From NCBI GenBank assembly GCA_022649165.1, contig JALCNR010000020.1, forward strand, positions 1 to 38,411: a stretch of DNA of 38,411 bases. The letters run 5' to 3'. Every line of letters begins with the position of its first letter. Positions within the stretch are counted from its first letter, which is position 1. Of the stretch, positions 1 through 7,437 are shown piece after piece. The stretch is from Actinomyces sp. (GTDB lineage: Bacteria > Actinomycetota > Actinomycetes > Actinomycetales > Actinomycetaceae). Made by a program: the position numbers and the translations under genes. The notes under the pieces were generated by a model. It was not told the DNA's origin. It ran no database searches and saw only the letters and a list, made by a program, of their open reading frames with translations.

Positions 1-361
1 TCCTCTCGGGCCGGATCAGGGTCCCCCGCCCATAGGCCAGGTCGAAGCCGACGCCCTGCGCGGTGACAACCAGCTCGCCGCGCGCCTCCCCGCCCGAGTC
101 GATCCAGGCGTTGACCCCCGCACGGCCGGTCACGATCAGGGGATCCCCTTTTTGGACCGAGATGAGGACATTGCGCGCCAGCTGATCCCAGCACCGCACG
201 GTGTACCAATGGGCCTCGCCCTGGACGAACTGGTTGCCGTCCGTCATGCGCCACGTGGACACCGCGAACCGGAACCGGACCGTGACTGTCCCGGCGCGGG
301 TGTCGTAGGCCTTCGGGATGCTGCCGACCCTGCCGCGCAGGGTGATCGTTGTCTCGCTCAT
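1..361 (-). CDS. ssb: Single-stranded DNA-binding protein (partial, C-terminus off the window)
   Basis: Reading the minus strand from an ATG at 361 gives an OB-fold SSB N-terminus: it begins MSETTITLRGRVG, then FRFAVSTWR, then HWYTVRCWDQLARNVL, and VQKGDPLIVTGR. The order of strands and the W-Y-x-V ... L-A-x-N-V block are those of bacterial SSB. About 120 residues are visible; the variable tail and any acidic tip lie outside the window. It would bind ssDNA in replication and repair. The gene follows orn on the same strand. Its Shine-Dalgarno GGAG (about 371-374) is 9 nt before the ATG and lies in the 3' arm of a large hairpin (371-421). It could be a secondary SSB paralogue rather than the replicative one: it is not next to rpsF/rpsR/rplI in what is visible. 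Confidence 0.85.
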   Translation of the reverse strand, partial: MSETTITLRGRVGSIPKAYDTRAGTVTVRFRFAVSTWRMTDGNQFVQGEAHWYTVRCWDQLARNVLISVQKGDPLIVTGRAGVNAWIDSGGEARGELVVTAQGVGFDLAYGRGTLIRPER

Positions 362-370
362 CGCGCGCTT

Positions 371-421
371 CTCCATCCGTCCCCATCCGGCCTCGTGCCG
401 GATGTGGGGACCAGGATGGAG
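371..421 (-). promoter_or_regulatory. Large hairpin in the ssb 5' region, occluding its ribosome-binding site
   Basis: On the minus strand CTCCATCC (421-414) pairs with GGATGGAG (378-371). Inside it CCCC plus ATCCGGC pairs with GCCGGAT plus GGGG around a 5-nt loop. The distal arm contains the GGAG that serves ssb. No U-tract follows, so it is not an obvious intrinsic terminator of orn. Translational control by masking the RBS is inference. Confidence 0.5.
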
Positions 422-457
422 CGGACGCCGCGTGTCAGGACGTCGAGGGAGGGCGCA

Positions 458-525
458 CCTGTGGACGACCCAACCGCGCCTGGCCGGCCTGTGGATGGGT
501 GGCCTGCAAGCCGCACCTGTGGACG
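458..525. repeat. Three CCTGTGGA(C/T)G repeats at ~29-bp spacing between orn and ssb
   Basis: CCTGTGGACG begins at 458, CCTGTGGATG at 488 and CCTGTGGACG at 516, i.e. steps of 30 and 28 bp, close to three helical turns. The reverse complement (G/A)TCCACAGG contains the TCCACA core of GC-rich actinobacterial DnaA boxes (TTGTCCACA) but lacks the leading TT. The rest of the gap 362-620 shows no gene. Protein binding is inference. Confidence 0.4.
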
Positions 526-620
526 GGACCAGCCGCACGTCTCTCGCCTGCGAAGACTCCGGCGCGCGCAGCGCCGCCCTCGTCCGCCGCGGGAGAGGAG
601 GAAGCGAGCGGGCGCGGTGG

Positions 621-1295
621 TCAGGCTCCAGGCGTCACGATGCCCAGATCCTTGACCTCCTGGGCGATGCGGCGCGCGTCCGAGCGGGACGGGCCCTTCC
701 CCGCCGGCGGGAACAACGCGCGGCGGTAGTACTCGAGCTCCTGGATGGACTCCAGGATGTCGGCGAGCGCGCGGTGCCCGCCGTGCTTGTCGGGGGACTC
801 GTAGTAGGCCGCGGGGTACCAGCGCTTCGCGAGTTCTTTGACGGAGGAGACGTCGATGAGGCGGTAGTGGAGATGGTTGATGACCTCGGGCATGCCCACC
901 TCGAGGAACATCTTGTCGGTTCCCACGGAGTTCCCGGCGAGCAGCGCCTTCCCCGGCTCGGGGACGAGGCGCCGGATGTAGGCGAGCACCTGGCGCTGGG
1001 CCTCCTCCAGGGTGAGGCCGTCGGCGAGCTCGTCGAGGAGGCCCGACGTGGTGTGCATCGTGCGCACGAAGTCGTCCATGTGGTCCAGGGCCTCCCGGGG
1101 AGGGGCGATGAGGACGTCCAGGCCCGGATCGGCGATCCGCAGGTCGGCGTCCGTGACGACGACGGCCACCTCGATCAGCGCGTCCCTCTGGATGTCCAGG
1201 CCCGTCATCTCGCAGTCGATCCACACCAGCGGTTCGCGCAGGGGGCGCGGCGCGGGGGTCCCGGACGCGGCACCAGTCTCAATAGTCTCACTCAC
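621..1295 (-). CDS. orn: Oligoribonuclease (DEDDh 3'-5' exonuclease)
   Basis: Degrades 2-5-nt RNA fragments, including pGpG, to mononucleotides in the cytoplasm. The DEDDh exonuclease signature is clear: WIDCEMTGLD near the start (catalytic D and E), GNSVGTDKMFLEVGMPE with the central Asp, YRLIDVSSVKELAKRWYP, and HRALADILESIQELEYYR with the final His and Asp. I place the start at a GTG (1295) with GAGGG just upstream, giving 224 aa. An open frame runs another 49 codons upstream but is proline/arginine-rich and unlike the family. The product is slightly longer than the usual ~180-215 aa because of a short variable N-terminus. ssb follows on the same strand after 259 bp. Confidence 0.95.
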   Translation of the reverse strand: MSETIETGAASGTPAPRPLREPLVWIDCEMTGLDIQRDALIEVAVVVTDADLRIADPGLDVLIAPPREALDHMDDFVRTMHTTSGLLDELADGLTLEEAQRQVLAYIRRLVPEPGKALLAGNSVGTDKMFLEVGMPEVINHLHYRLIDVSSVKELAKRWYPAAYYESPDKHGGHRALADILESIQELEYYRRALFPPAGKGPSRSDARRIAQEVKDLGIVTPGA

Positions 1296-1339
1296 GCCCT
1301 CGAGTCTAGATGGATGAGGCGGGGTCACCGTCCTCGCCC

Positions 1340-1966
1340 TCACGGACGGATCAACGGCCACACCCACAGCGACCAGATGACCCACGTGACGACGAGGCCA
1401 CCCGCGTACGCGCCCGACGTGCGAGCGAGGCGGCATTGCCACGGCATGCGCAACGCCTTTCGCTCATCCCTGAGGAGCATGCCCACGGCGAGGAGAACCG
1501 GTGCGTGGACGCAGAGGAGCACCAAGGGCGCTGGCCAGTACGACGTGCCCTGCGCGTGCCGGGTGACATCGGTGGAGGAGTACGCGGTCACCTCCCACCA
1601 GATGGAGAACGCTGCGGTCAGACAGCGCAGGACGAGGAACCACCCGCAAGCCACTTGCCTGCCGACGGACGTGCTGAGGGCGCAAAGAGGGCCGAGGAAT
1701 CCGACCAGCGCGATGAAGGCCACGGTGAAGAGCATGTCCCACATCGAGTGCGGGCCGACGAGCGGGAGCCCCTCGATGATCGGATCCCCCGTTCCGGGTA
1801 CATCGGATGGCATCCTGGAGGCGCACCACAGCCCCACATATGAATACGGGATCACCGACATCGAGAAGAAGCATGCCAGGCAGGGCAAGGCAGCGGCCGC
1901 CAGCTTCCACAGCGCCCCGAGGAGGAACTCCCCGAGGTCCGCGGCCACCGCCCGCCAACGGGTCAC
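1340..1966 (-). CDS. Five-TM membrane protein co-translated with the DUF1906 gene
   Basis: A 208-aa polytopic protein of no recognised family. Hydrophobic segments are at about residues 15-37, 74-96, 105-127, 144-165 and 186-206, with a basic loop around 166-183 (DERKALR, CRLAR). The start is a GTG at 1966 that forms a GTGA overlap with the stop of the 812-aa gene, which argues for translational coupling and linked function. Possible roles are a membrane partner, an immunity-like protein or an exporter accessory for the upstream protein; none is shown by sequence. It is Cys- and Trp-rich for its size. The open frame extends far upstream in the shadow of the 812-aa gene, and that part should not be annotated. 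Confidence 0.7.
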   Translation of the reverse strand: MTRWRAVAADLGEFLLGALWKLAAAALPCLACFFSMSVIPYSYVGLWCASRMPSDVPGTGDPIIEGLPLVGPHSMWDMLFTVAFIALVGFLGPLCALSTSVGRQVACGWFLVLRCLTAAFSIWWEVTAYSSTDVTRHAQGTSYWPAPLVLLCVHAPVLLAVGMLLRDERKALRMPWQCRLARTSGAYAGGLVVTWVIWSLWVWPLIRP

Positions 1967-4401
1967 GACCGGGAATCCATCTCGGCCATCACGGACGCGT
2001 AGGCGCGTCCGAGGTCTCTGACCTGGTCCTCGTTCGGCATCTCCTTGGCGTCTGCCGCTGCCTGATACAATCCAGCGCTGACCCCATCCGGAATGGGGAT
2101 TCCCCCGACCTCCAGATCGGTCATCAGTGCGTAGAACGTGTCGGAAACCCTCTCCGGGGATCGGCCAAATCGTTGTTGGTAGAAGTCCCCGACGCGCTGG
2201 TAGGCGTTGCGCGTCATCATGGCGCGCAGATGGTCCGACAAATACCGGCTCCCACCGGCCAGCACGGTCTGGGCGATGAGACACGCATCCGCGTCGGCGA
2301 TGATGTCGTCGCGCGAGAACTTCCCTCCGTCCGAGCCAATCGAGCCGCTCGCCCAGTCGTCGAGAGGAGTTGACCCTCCCGCGGAGGTGTATCTCTCGTA
2401 GTCGCCCCACACGGAGAGGAGGTCGAGAGCCCAGCCGGCCAGGTCGCCCAGCAGATAGGCCTGGTTGGTGGAGTACGGGTCCAGGTCGATGTAGCCCAAG
2501 AAGGTCGCGGCGAAGTGCGGGGCGTCCAAGCCGATCTGGTCGAAATTGGAGCGTATCCTGAACGGCTGCCCGGTCCACGTTTCACCCGACGGCACCAGAT
2601 GGTCGTCGAAGTCGCCAATGGCATCGATGCTGCCTTGGAGGAAGTTGTCAGCGCCAATGAGCGATGCCGGATACGGGGTGATGGCCTTCCACAGGAGAGC
2701 CTTCTCGCCCACTCCATTCCAGTACTCCAGTTTTCTCAGGTAGTGCGCCACGACCGGTCCGATGTGAGACGTCGGAGGGATCGTCAAAGTACCGGTCTGC
2801 TGTTCGCACAGCGTCTCCGCCCGGCAGCACCATTCGTACATAATGTCGAACCCGGTGCCAAAGACGTCGGTGGATGTTCTGTTCTGCGGGGGCGTGGTCA
2901 CCTCGGCGAGGGCCACCGACTCCGCGCGGCGGGAGACCCTGACGCGGTCGACGTTGATTCCTGCCCGCATGACATCGACCTCGATCTGGTTGTACTGCCA
3001 GTTCTCGGGCATCGGGTACCCCATGTTCCCGGAGTACCCCCACGACGCGCCGGCTACATAGGACGCTTCAGAAAGACCCGCGTCCGCGACGGCCTGACAT
3101 ACCGCGCGCGTCCCGTAGACACCGACGCGGATCCTCGAGGTCAACGCGCCATCGGCGGACGCCTTGACGCCACTGAAATAGCTGAGAACAGCTGGCATCT
3201 GGTCAGATGTCGCATCCAAGTCGACTGCGAAGAACACGAGCTCGCCGTCCGGGAGATTCAGCGTTCGGGCCCGCTCCAGAGCTTCTAGGCCCTGGGCCAC
3301 ACCATTGGAAGAGGTGAAGTCGCCGATCTGGTTGTTCCAGCGTTGGTAGATCGGGACCAGACGCAGCCCCGCCGCCCGCATCCCATCGAGATCGCCGATG
3401 GAGATGAAGCCGGTTCCGCCCACCAGGTAGCGGCCGCCAATGTTGAACGGGGCCGCCGCCAGCGCGCGCGCCGAGCTCACAGTGAGCTGAGCGTTCGTGT
3501 CGAAGGCAGCACAGTCCAATCCGGTGTCCCCGCAAGAGACCAGCAGGCCGCACCACGTCGAGTAGTCGCCGCGGCCGGTCACGTTCATCTCCATGAAGCC
3601 CTGGAACTCTTCGGCCAACGCCGCAGTCGCCGAGTCGAAGGAGCCCGTGAACGGAGCACCCGAGTATCCATTGCACCGCAGCAAGCCCTGGAACAGCCGC
3701 ACAAAGTGATGCGAACCGTCAGAGTCGCCCGGGCCAACGGGGGCATCGCTTCGCAGCCCCGCGCGGGTCCCGGGTCCGTAGTTGCCGTTGGCAGTTCCGT
3801 CCGTCATCCCAATCTCGTACTGGACGCCGTACAAGAACGCTGTGAGAACCTGGCGCGAGAAGACGCCGTCGGCCGGGCACAGCGGAAAATCCTGGCGTGC
3901 GGCGTACTGGCCGTTGAGCCACTGCTGGACCGTCCTCACCGCTGCCACACCGCCGTAGAGCGTGAGCAGGGTCGGCGAGTCCATCGACAGAAGGAACATC
4001 ATGAACTTGAGATCCACATAGGGCCCCGCCGACCCCAAACCCAACAGCCCCCGGATGGTCGACAGTGAGTCCTCCAGATCGGCGAACGTGACCGGCCCCG
4101 CGATATCACGAGCCCCCGCATAGCCCTTGCACCACAATGATCCCGAGATGATCCTCAGGACGTTCAGCGGCGTACTACTGGAGGCATCCACTCGACCGAT
4201 CTGGGTCCTGAACGCCTCCTGAGTCTGCTCCCCGAAACCAGAAGCCACCGGCGAGATTCCTAGTTCATGCTGCAGACCACGTCGCAGACCGAAGATCGTG
4301 TTCCACCCGGTCACGTTATCCTCGACGAGGCGTACCCCACCTGGAACCGAACCGTACGTCTCGTTCAGCCAACGCTGAACAGACCGAATCTCGTCAGACA
4401 T
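1963..4401 (-). CDS. 812-aa DUF1906 (Rv2525c-like glycoside-hydrolase-like) protein with peptidoglycan-binding-like repeats
   Basis: Residues ~5-70, ~150-220 and ~230-290 look like divergent peptidoglycan-binding-like helical repeats (VQRWLNETYG, VQQWLNGQYA, VRLFQGLLRCNGYSG). Residues ~295-492 match the DUF1906/Rv2525c TIM-barrel fold: LDCAAFDTN, GGRYLVGG, LRLVPIYQRWNNQ, GELVFFAVDLDAT, RVGVYGTRAVCQAV, ASWGYSGN and NWQYNQIEVDV. The C-terminal ~310 residues are unrecognised, mostly helical, with HFAATFLGYIDLD and GDLAGWALDLLSVWGDY blocks. There is no signal peptide, which is unusual for a wall-directed fold. An ATG at 4401 with GGGAAG upstream is the start. The gene overlaps a five-TM gene by 4 bp and follows two small exported-protein genes. 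GC is lower than in flanking genes. Relatives of the barrel are associated with cell-envelope glycans; a substrate cannot be named. Confidence 0.8.
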   Translation of the reverse strand: MSDEIRSVQRWLNETYGSVPGGVRLVEDNVTGWNTIFGLRRGLQHELGISPVASGFGEQTQEAFRTQIGRVDASSSTPLNVLRIISGSLWCKGYAGARDIAGPVTFADLEDSLSTIRGLLGLGSAGPYVDLKFMMFLLSMDSPTLLTLYGGVAAVRTVQQWLNGQYAARQDFPLCPADGVFSRQVLTAFLYGVQYEIGMTDGTANGNYGPGTRAGLRSDAPVGPGDSDGSHHFVRLFQGLLRCNGYSGAPFTGSFDSATAALAEEFQGFMEMNVTGRGDYSTWCGLLVSCGDTGLDCAAFDTNAQLTVSSARALAAAPFNIGGRYLVGGTGFISIGDLDGMRAAGLRLVPIYQRWNNQIGDFTSSNGVAQGLEALERARTLNLPDGELVFFAVDLDATSDQMPAVLSYFSGVKASADGALTSRIRVGVYGTRAVCQAVADAGLSEASYVAGASWGYSGNMGYPMPENWQYNQIEVDVMRAGINVDRVRVSRRAESVALAEVTTPPQNRTSTDVFGTGFDIMYEWCCRAETLCEQQTGTLTIPPTSHIGPVVAHYLRKLEYWNGVGEKALLWKAITPYPASLIGADNFLQGSIDAIGDFDDHLVPSGETWTGQPFRIRSNFDQIGLDAPHFAATFLGYIDLDPYSTNQAYLLGDLAGWALDLLSVWGDYERYTSAGGSTPLDDWASGSIGSDGGKFSRDDIIADADACLIAQTVLAGGSRYLSDHLRAMMTRNAYQRVGDFYQQRFGRSPERVSDTFYALMTDLEVGGIPIPDGVSAGLYQAAADAKEMPNEDQVRDLGRAYASVMAEMDSRS

Positions 4402-4495
4402 CTAAGAATCTTCCCATTATCAGGCCTCCATCCGGAATCCTGCGAACTTGCAGAGACCCTGACGTCGGAGCGACGGCTGCCACTTATCGGCGGAC

Positions 4496-5161
4496 TCATT
4501 GCTGACAGGATGTGGTCAACACATACCTGGCGAACTCGACGTCCCCGGATTTGATTCGAGGAACGAGAGCTTCACGATCGACGTCGCCCAGTTCAGGGTT
4601 GTACTTTCGAACAACGTCCAGATCTGGGAATCGGCTGATTTGACGAATAGCTTCATCTTTTCGACTGACGTCATTGTCTTCCGAGGCCGACACAAATTCT
4701 CCGATCCACGCGCATTCCCAATTGACTGCCGCCAAAATGGCCACGTCGCCTTCCTTGGTCACAATTACGGCGCCATTTCCTCTGGTCGCACCCTCCGAAG
4801 AGCCCGGTGAACCTATCATCTCCCGTGTCTCTGGATTCTCCTGCGTCGAGCGGTAGACGATTTCCCCATCTTGTTGAGAGACGACCTCGGCGCCCACGGC
4901 CCAAGGGAGAAGATCGGCAACGGTGGGAGGAGTCACTCCCGGGGGATAGACTTCCTGAAACTCAGTGAGTTCTGTGTCGAGCGCCGAGATCTCGGGAGGT
5001 ATCGCAGCGTGCCTTTGATATACCTGCATCGACTCGCGCTTCGGCGTCGGTTCGCCCGCCTCCGACTTCGGCGCTAACGTATTGACCGACAGAACCGCAC
5101 CCCCAACGCACAGCAACACGGATGCCGTGACGACAAATAGCGCTTTCGATGAACGCCGCAT
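4496..5161 (-). CDS. Exported or membrane-anchored hypothetical protein
   Basis: 221 aa from the ATG at 5161, which has AGGGGTGG just upstream; a TTG start 10 codons earlier is also open. Residues ~1-28 form a signal peptide or signal anchor (MRRSSKALFVVTASVLLCVG then GAVLSV). No lipobox is obvious. The rest is acidic, extracytoplasmic and of no recognised family (WAVGAEVVSQQDGEIVYRS, GAVIVTKEGDVAILAAVNWE, a late Cys pair region ending TTSCQQ). GC is visibly lower than in neighbouring core genes, suggesting transfer. It lies 32 bp after another exported-protein gene and upstream of the DUF1906 gene, all on one strand. Confidence 0.6.
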   Translation of the reverse strand: MRRSSKALFVVTASVLLCVGGAVLSVNTLAPKSEAGEPTPKRESMQVYQRHAAIPPEISALDTELTEFQEVYPPGVTPPTVADLLPWAVGAEVVSQQDGEIVYRSTQENPETREMIGSPGSSEGATRGNGAVIVTKEGDVAILAAVNWECAWIGEFVSASEDNDVSRKDEAIRQISRFPDLDVVRKYNPELGDVDREALVPRIKSGDVEFARYVLTTSCQQ

Positions 5162-5193
5162 TTCCACCCCTTTTCCCTCAATTATCCTCAAGA

Positions 5194-5655
5194 TCAGTAG
5201 TGAATCGTTCCCCAGACGTATCGCGCGGTCTCATATCGCCCAGCTCCGCACGATCCCTGAATCTGAAATGCCATAACAAATTTACGATAGTCGTAGCTAG
5301 ACGATGGAAACGATTTCCAGGAATAACTTGTCGGAGAGAAATAGGTGGTTGCCCAAGCGCTTCCGTTTTCCGGATAGCGAAGTTGGACCTTGTCTCCGGC
5401 AGCCCCACCACAATAGGTCGACGACGTCGTGCCGTCACTCCGATACGTCGTCCCTCCGAGGTTCTCCCACGAAATCGCACCGGAGTAGTGTGCCCGCACT
5501 GTCGTGAAAACTGTCAGATCGCGGTAGTATGTCGCGCTTGTGCTTGCCGAAGCAGCGGCGGTCGGGTCGCTCGCACCCGCCACGACTCCGACAGACATGA
5601 CGAGCGCAGCCGCAACCAACGCGAGACGTCGAAACTTGCCACGACGAGCGTTCAC
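5194..5655 (-). CDS. Small secreted protein, function unknown
   Basis: 153 aa from a GTG at 5655, preceded by AAGGAAG at good spacing. A basic N-terminus (NARRGKFRR) followed by LALVAAALVMSVGVVAGAS and an AxA-rich stretch is a Sec signal peptide, probably cleaved near ASDPTAAASA. The mature part is ~110 aa, rich in Ser, Thr and Tyr, with two Cys (STYCGG, QGSCGAG) that could pair, and ends ARYVWGTIHY. It matches no family I recognise; a bacteriocin-like or envelope role is possible but unsupported. Base composition (many AT-rich stretches) is unlike the ~70% GC neighbours. Confidence 0.6.
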   Translation of the reverse strand: MNARRGKFRRLALVAAALVMSVGVVAGASDPTAAASASTSATYYRDLTVFTTVRAHYSGAISWENLGGTTYRSDGTTSSTYCGGAAGDKVQLRYPENGSAWATTYFSPTSYSWKSFPSSSYDYRKFVMAFQIQGSCGAGRYETARYVWGTIHY

Positions 5656-5821
5656 CGTCGAACTTCCTTTTGCAGGGCTTCTTGACAAACATTGTTCATC
5701 TGTCGAACGACGGAGCGGGAACAACCTCGGACAGAACCAGCACCTGTAGCCTCAGAGCCATGGTATCCGTTACCCCTCAGTCAGATCAACCCCATATCCA
5801 CCGTTCTCCGGACAGTCCCCA

Positions 5822-6297
5822 CTCAAACCGATCTACCAGGCCGTGAACGAGGACGCCGCGCTCGAGGCGCTGACCGAGTTCGCCGACTCCGACCTCGGCA
5901 AACGCTACCCGTCAGCGGTGAAGACGTTCCAGGACGCGTGGGATCGGTTCACCCCGTTCCTCGCGTTCCCGCCCGAGCTGCGCCGGGTGATCTCTCCCCC
6001 GCACGCGGGGTACCCCCTCCACCAACGCGATCGAGTCGCTGAACTATCAGCTGCGGAAAGTGACCAAGTCCCGCGGCCACTTCCCCCAACGACGCCGCCG
6101 CGGTCAAGCTGCTGTGGCTGGCGATCTGCAACATCGAGGACAAACGAGCACGCGACCGACTCAAGGAACGCGGCAAGCCCTCCGATCAGCGACGCGCCGA
6201 ACCCCGCCTCGTCGAGGGCGCCGTGACGACGAAATGGAAAATGGCCCTCGAACAGTTCGCCCTGGCCTACCCCGACCGCATCGAACCCTACCTGTGA
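5822..6297 (+). pseudogene. IS256-family transposase, C-terminal fragment with palindromic insert
   Basis: About 155 C-terminal residues of a mutator-type (IS256) transposase survive. Frame one reads LKPIYQAVNEDAALEAL, then FADSDLGKRYP and FTPFLAFPPELRRVI. After a ~25-bp GC-rich palindrome (5994-6018) the homology resumes in another frame as TNAIESLNYQLRKVTKSRGH, then a 1-nt-type shift at a CCCCCAAC run, then AAVKLLWLAICNIEDKRARD and FALAYPDRIEPYL ending at a TGA (6295-6297). The N-terminal two thirds, including the first two catalytic Asp, are missing. A typical IS256 right end follows (to ~6341). This copy is nonfunctional. Confidence 0.85.
5994..6018. repeat. Palindromic mini-insert, copy A
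   Basis: CTCCCCCGCACGCGGG followed by GTACCCCCT interrupts the transposase exactly before the conserved T-N-A-I-E-S-L-N block. It contains the self-complementary pieces CCCCGC/GCGGGG and GGGGTACCCC. A near-identical sequence (copy B, 19193-19220) interrupts a second, different IS256-family transposase at the equivalent codons. Confidence 0.7.
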
Positions 6298-6972
6298 TCA
6301 AACCGATACCAAGCCGCTTACACAAAAGCCTTGACACCCTCTGTCGGCGCGCACCTGGCCGATCAGGGCGGAGTCGGACGTGTTGCCCGGCCAGGACCAC
6401 ACCCGTACCGGGATCCCCTCACGGGTGACAGCCATCCCGATGATGACCTGGGGCAGGTCCTCACGGGAGTCCTTCGACTCGCCCCAGGTGCGGAACCTGA
6501 CCGCCTTGACCGCCCCGCCCGGCACACCGCCCTCGCCGCCGCAGATGCCGTCGCCCTCGTCGCCGGTGACGGCGTGGCCGTGGTCGTCGCGCCAGACGGG
6601 CTCGTCGGCGGTCTCGGTCTCGAAGGACGTCGAGGTCGTGTCGAAGAACAGCACGTCGACCTCGAGGTTGAGCAGGTCGGTGACCTGGTAGTACACCCGC
6701 TTGGCGAAGGTGGCCTCGACGTCGTGAAGCCAGTCCATCGCCCGGTAGCAGGCCTCCTCCTCGACCTGCCCGGCCGCGCCGGCGGGGCCGGGGATGAACA
6801 CGTCGTGGTTCATCCACTCCGCCGCCGCGAACTTCGAGGACGGGGCCAGGGCCCGGTTCGCGACCAGGGAGAACACCGCCCTCGACGTCGAGCGCTTCCG
6901 GAGCGGGTCCCACGTGTTGTGCGCGAGCTGCACGTACGTGTTCTTCCCACTCTTCACTGTCCGCACGAACAT
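6298..6972 (-). pseudogene. IS1634-family transposase, truncated and internally deleted
   Basis: The N-terminus MFVRTVKSGKNTYVQLAHNT is that of IS1549/IS1634-type transposases. It jumps straight to VFSLVANRALAPSSKFAAAE, so roughly 100 residues normally in between are deleted. It then continues YYQVTDLLNLEVDVLFFDTT (catalytic D region), GESKDSREDLPQVIIG, and VRVWSWPGNTSDSALI. The family sequence stops at ...VRADR (about 6342); the last ~14 codons are read through the IS256-type terminal repeat to a chance TGA at 6298. The C-terminal half with the remaining catalytic residues is lost. It was evidently broken by the neighbouring IS256-type element. Confidence 0.85.
6317..6341. repeat. Right terminal inverted repeat of the IS256-type fragment
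   Basis: Twenty nt after the transposase stop, the reverse strand reads GAGGGTGTCAAGGCTTTTGT then GTAAG, the style of IS256-family termini. Immediately beyond 6341 the IS1634-type transposase sequence begins, so this end marks the insertion junction. The left end of the element is not present in recognisable form. Confidence 0.6.
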
Positions 6973-7437
6973 GACTAATACGCCCACCAGCCGCACAATC
7001 ACCCAACGACACGACGCGATCGTGTATCTATGGCAACTGGAGCCGGACTATCCACAACCACACCCGACCTGCGGCATTACCCCACAGGCGTACCTAGAAC
7101 AGCCGAATTACGCGGAACGCCTGTGTTCGATGACGACCATCTGATCGCGGCCGACGCACGGCCCACCGTCATGGGCTCGGTTGACTCGGCAGAGCCGTGC
7201 ATCCGTATCCTGGCGGCAGAATGGGCCGACACGCACGAATGCGCCAGAGGGGAGGAACGCGAGCACACCGACGCGGCATAGCTCCACCACCACAATCAGC
7301 ATCGACCCCACACTGGCATCAACGACCAGACACCCTCAAGCCGCGTTCACGCTCATGGGGAAATACAGTGAGCGTGGGTCGCGAAGATCTCCCCCTCTCA
7401 GCTCAACCGTTCGCAACGTCCCGAGAAAGTACCCCGA
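6973..7437. other. 465-bp stretch without a supported gene
   Basis: Lies between the IS1634 fragment and ilvA. It has mixed, mostly lower GC. An 83-codon open frame on the plus strand (7030-7281) has no recognisable homology, no good ribosome-binding site and frame-shadow composition. The distal part must hold the ilvA promoter and, presumably, the left end of the IS1634 element; neither could be pinned down. Confidence 0.5.

Noticed and set aside
7030-7281. 83-codon open frame upstream of ilvA
   Set aside because: No recognisable homology, no ribosome-binding site, and it lies in transposon debris; treated as noncoding.
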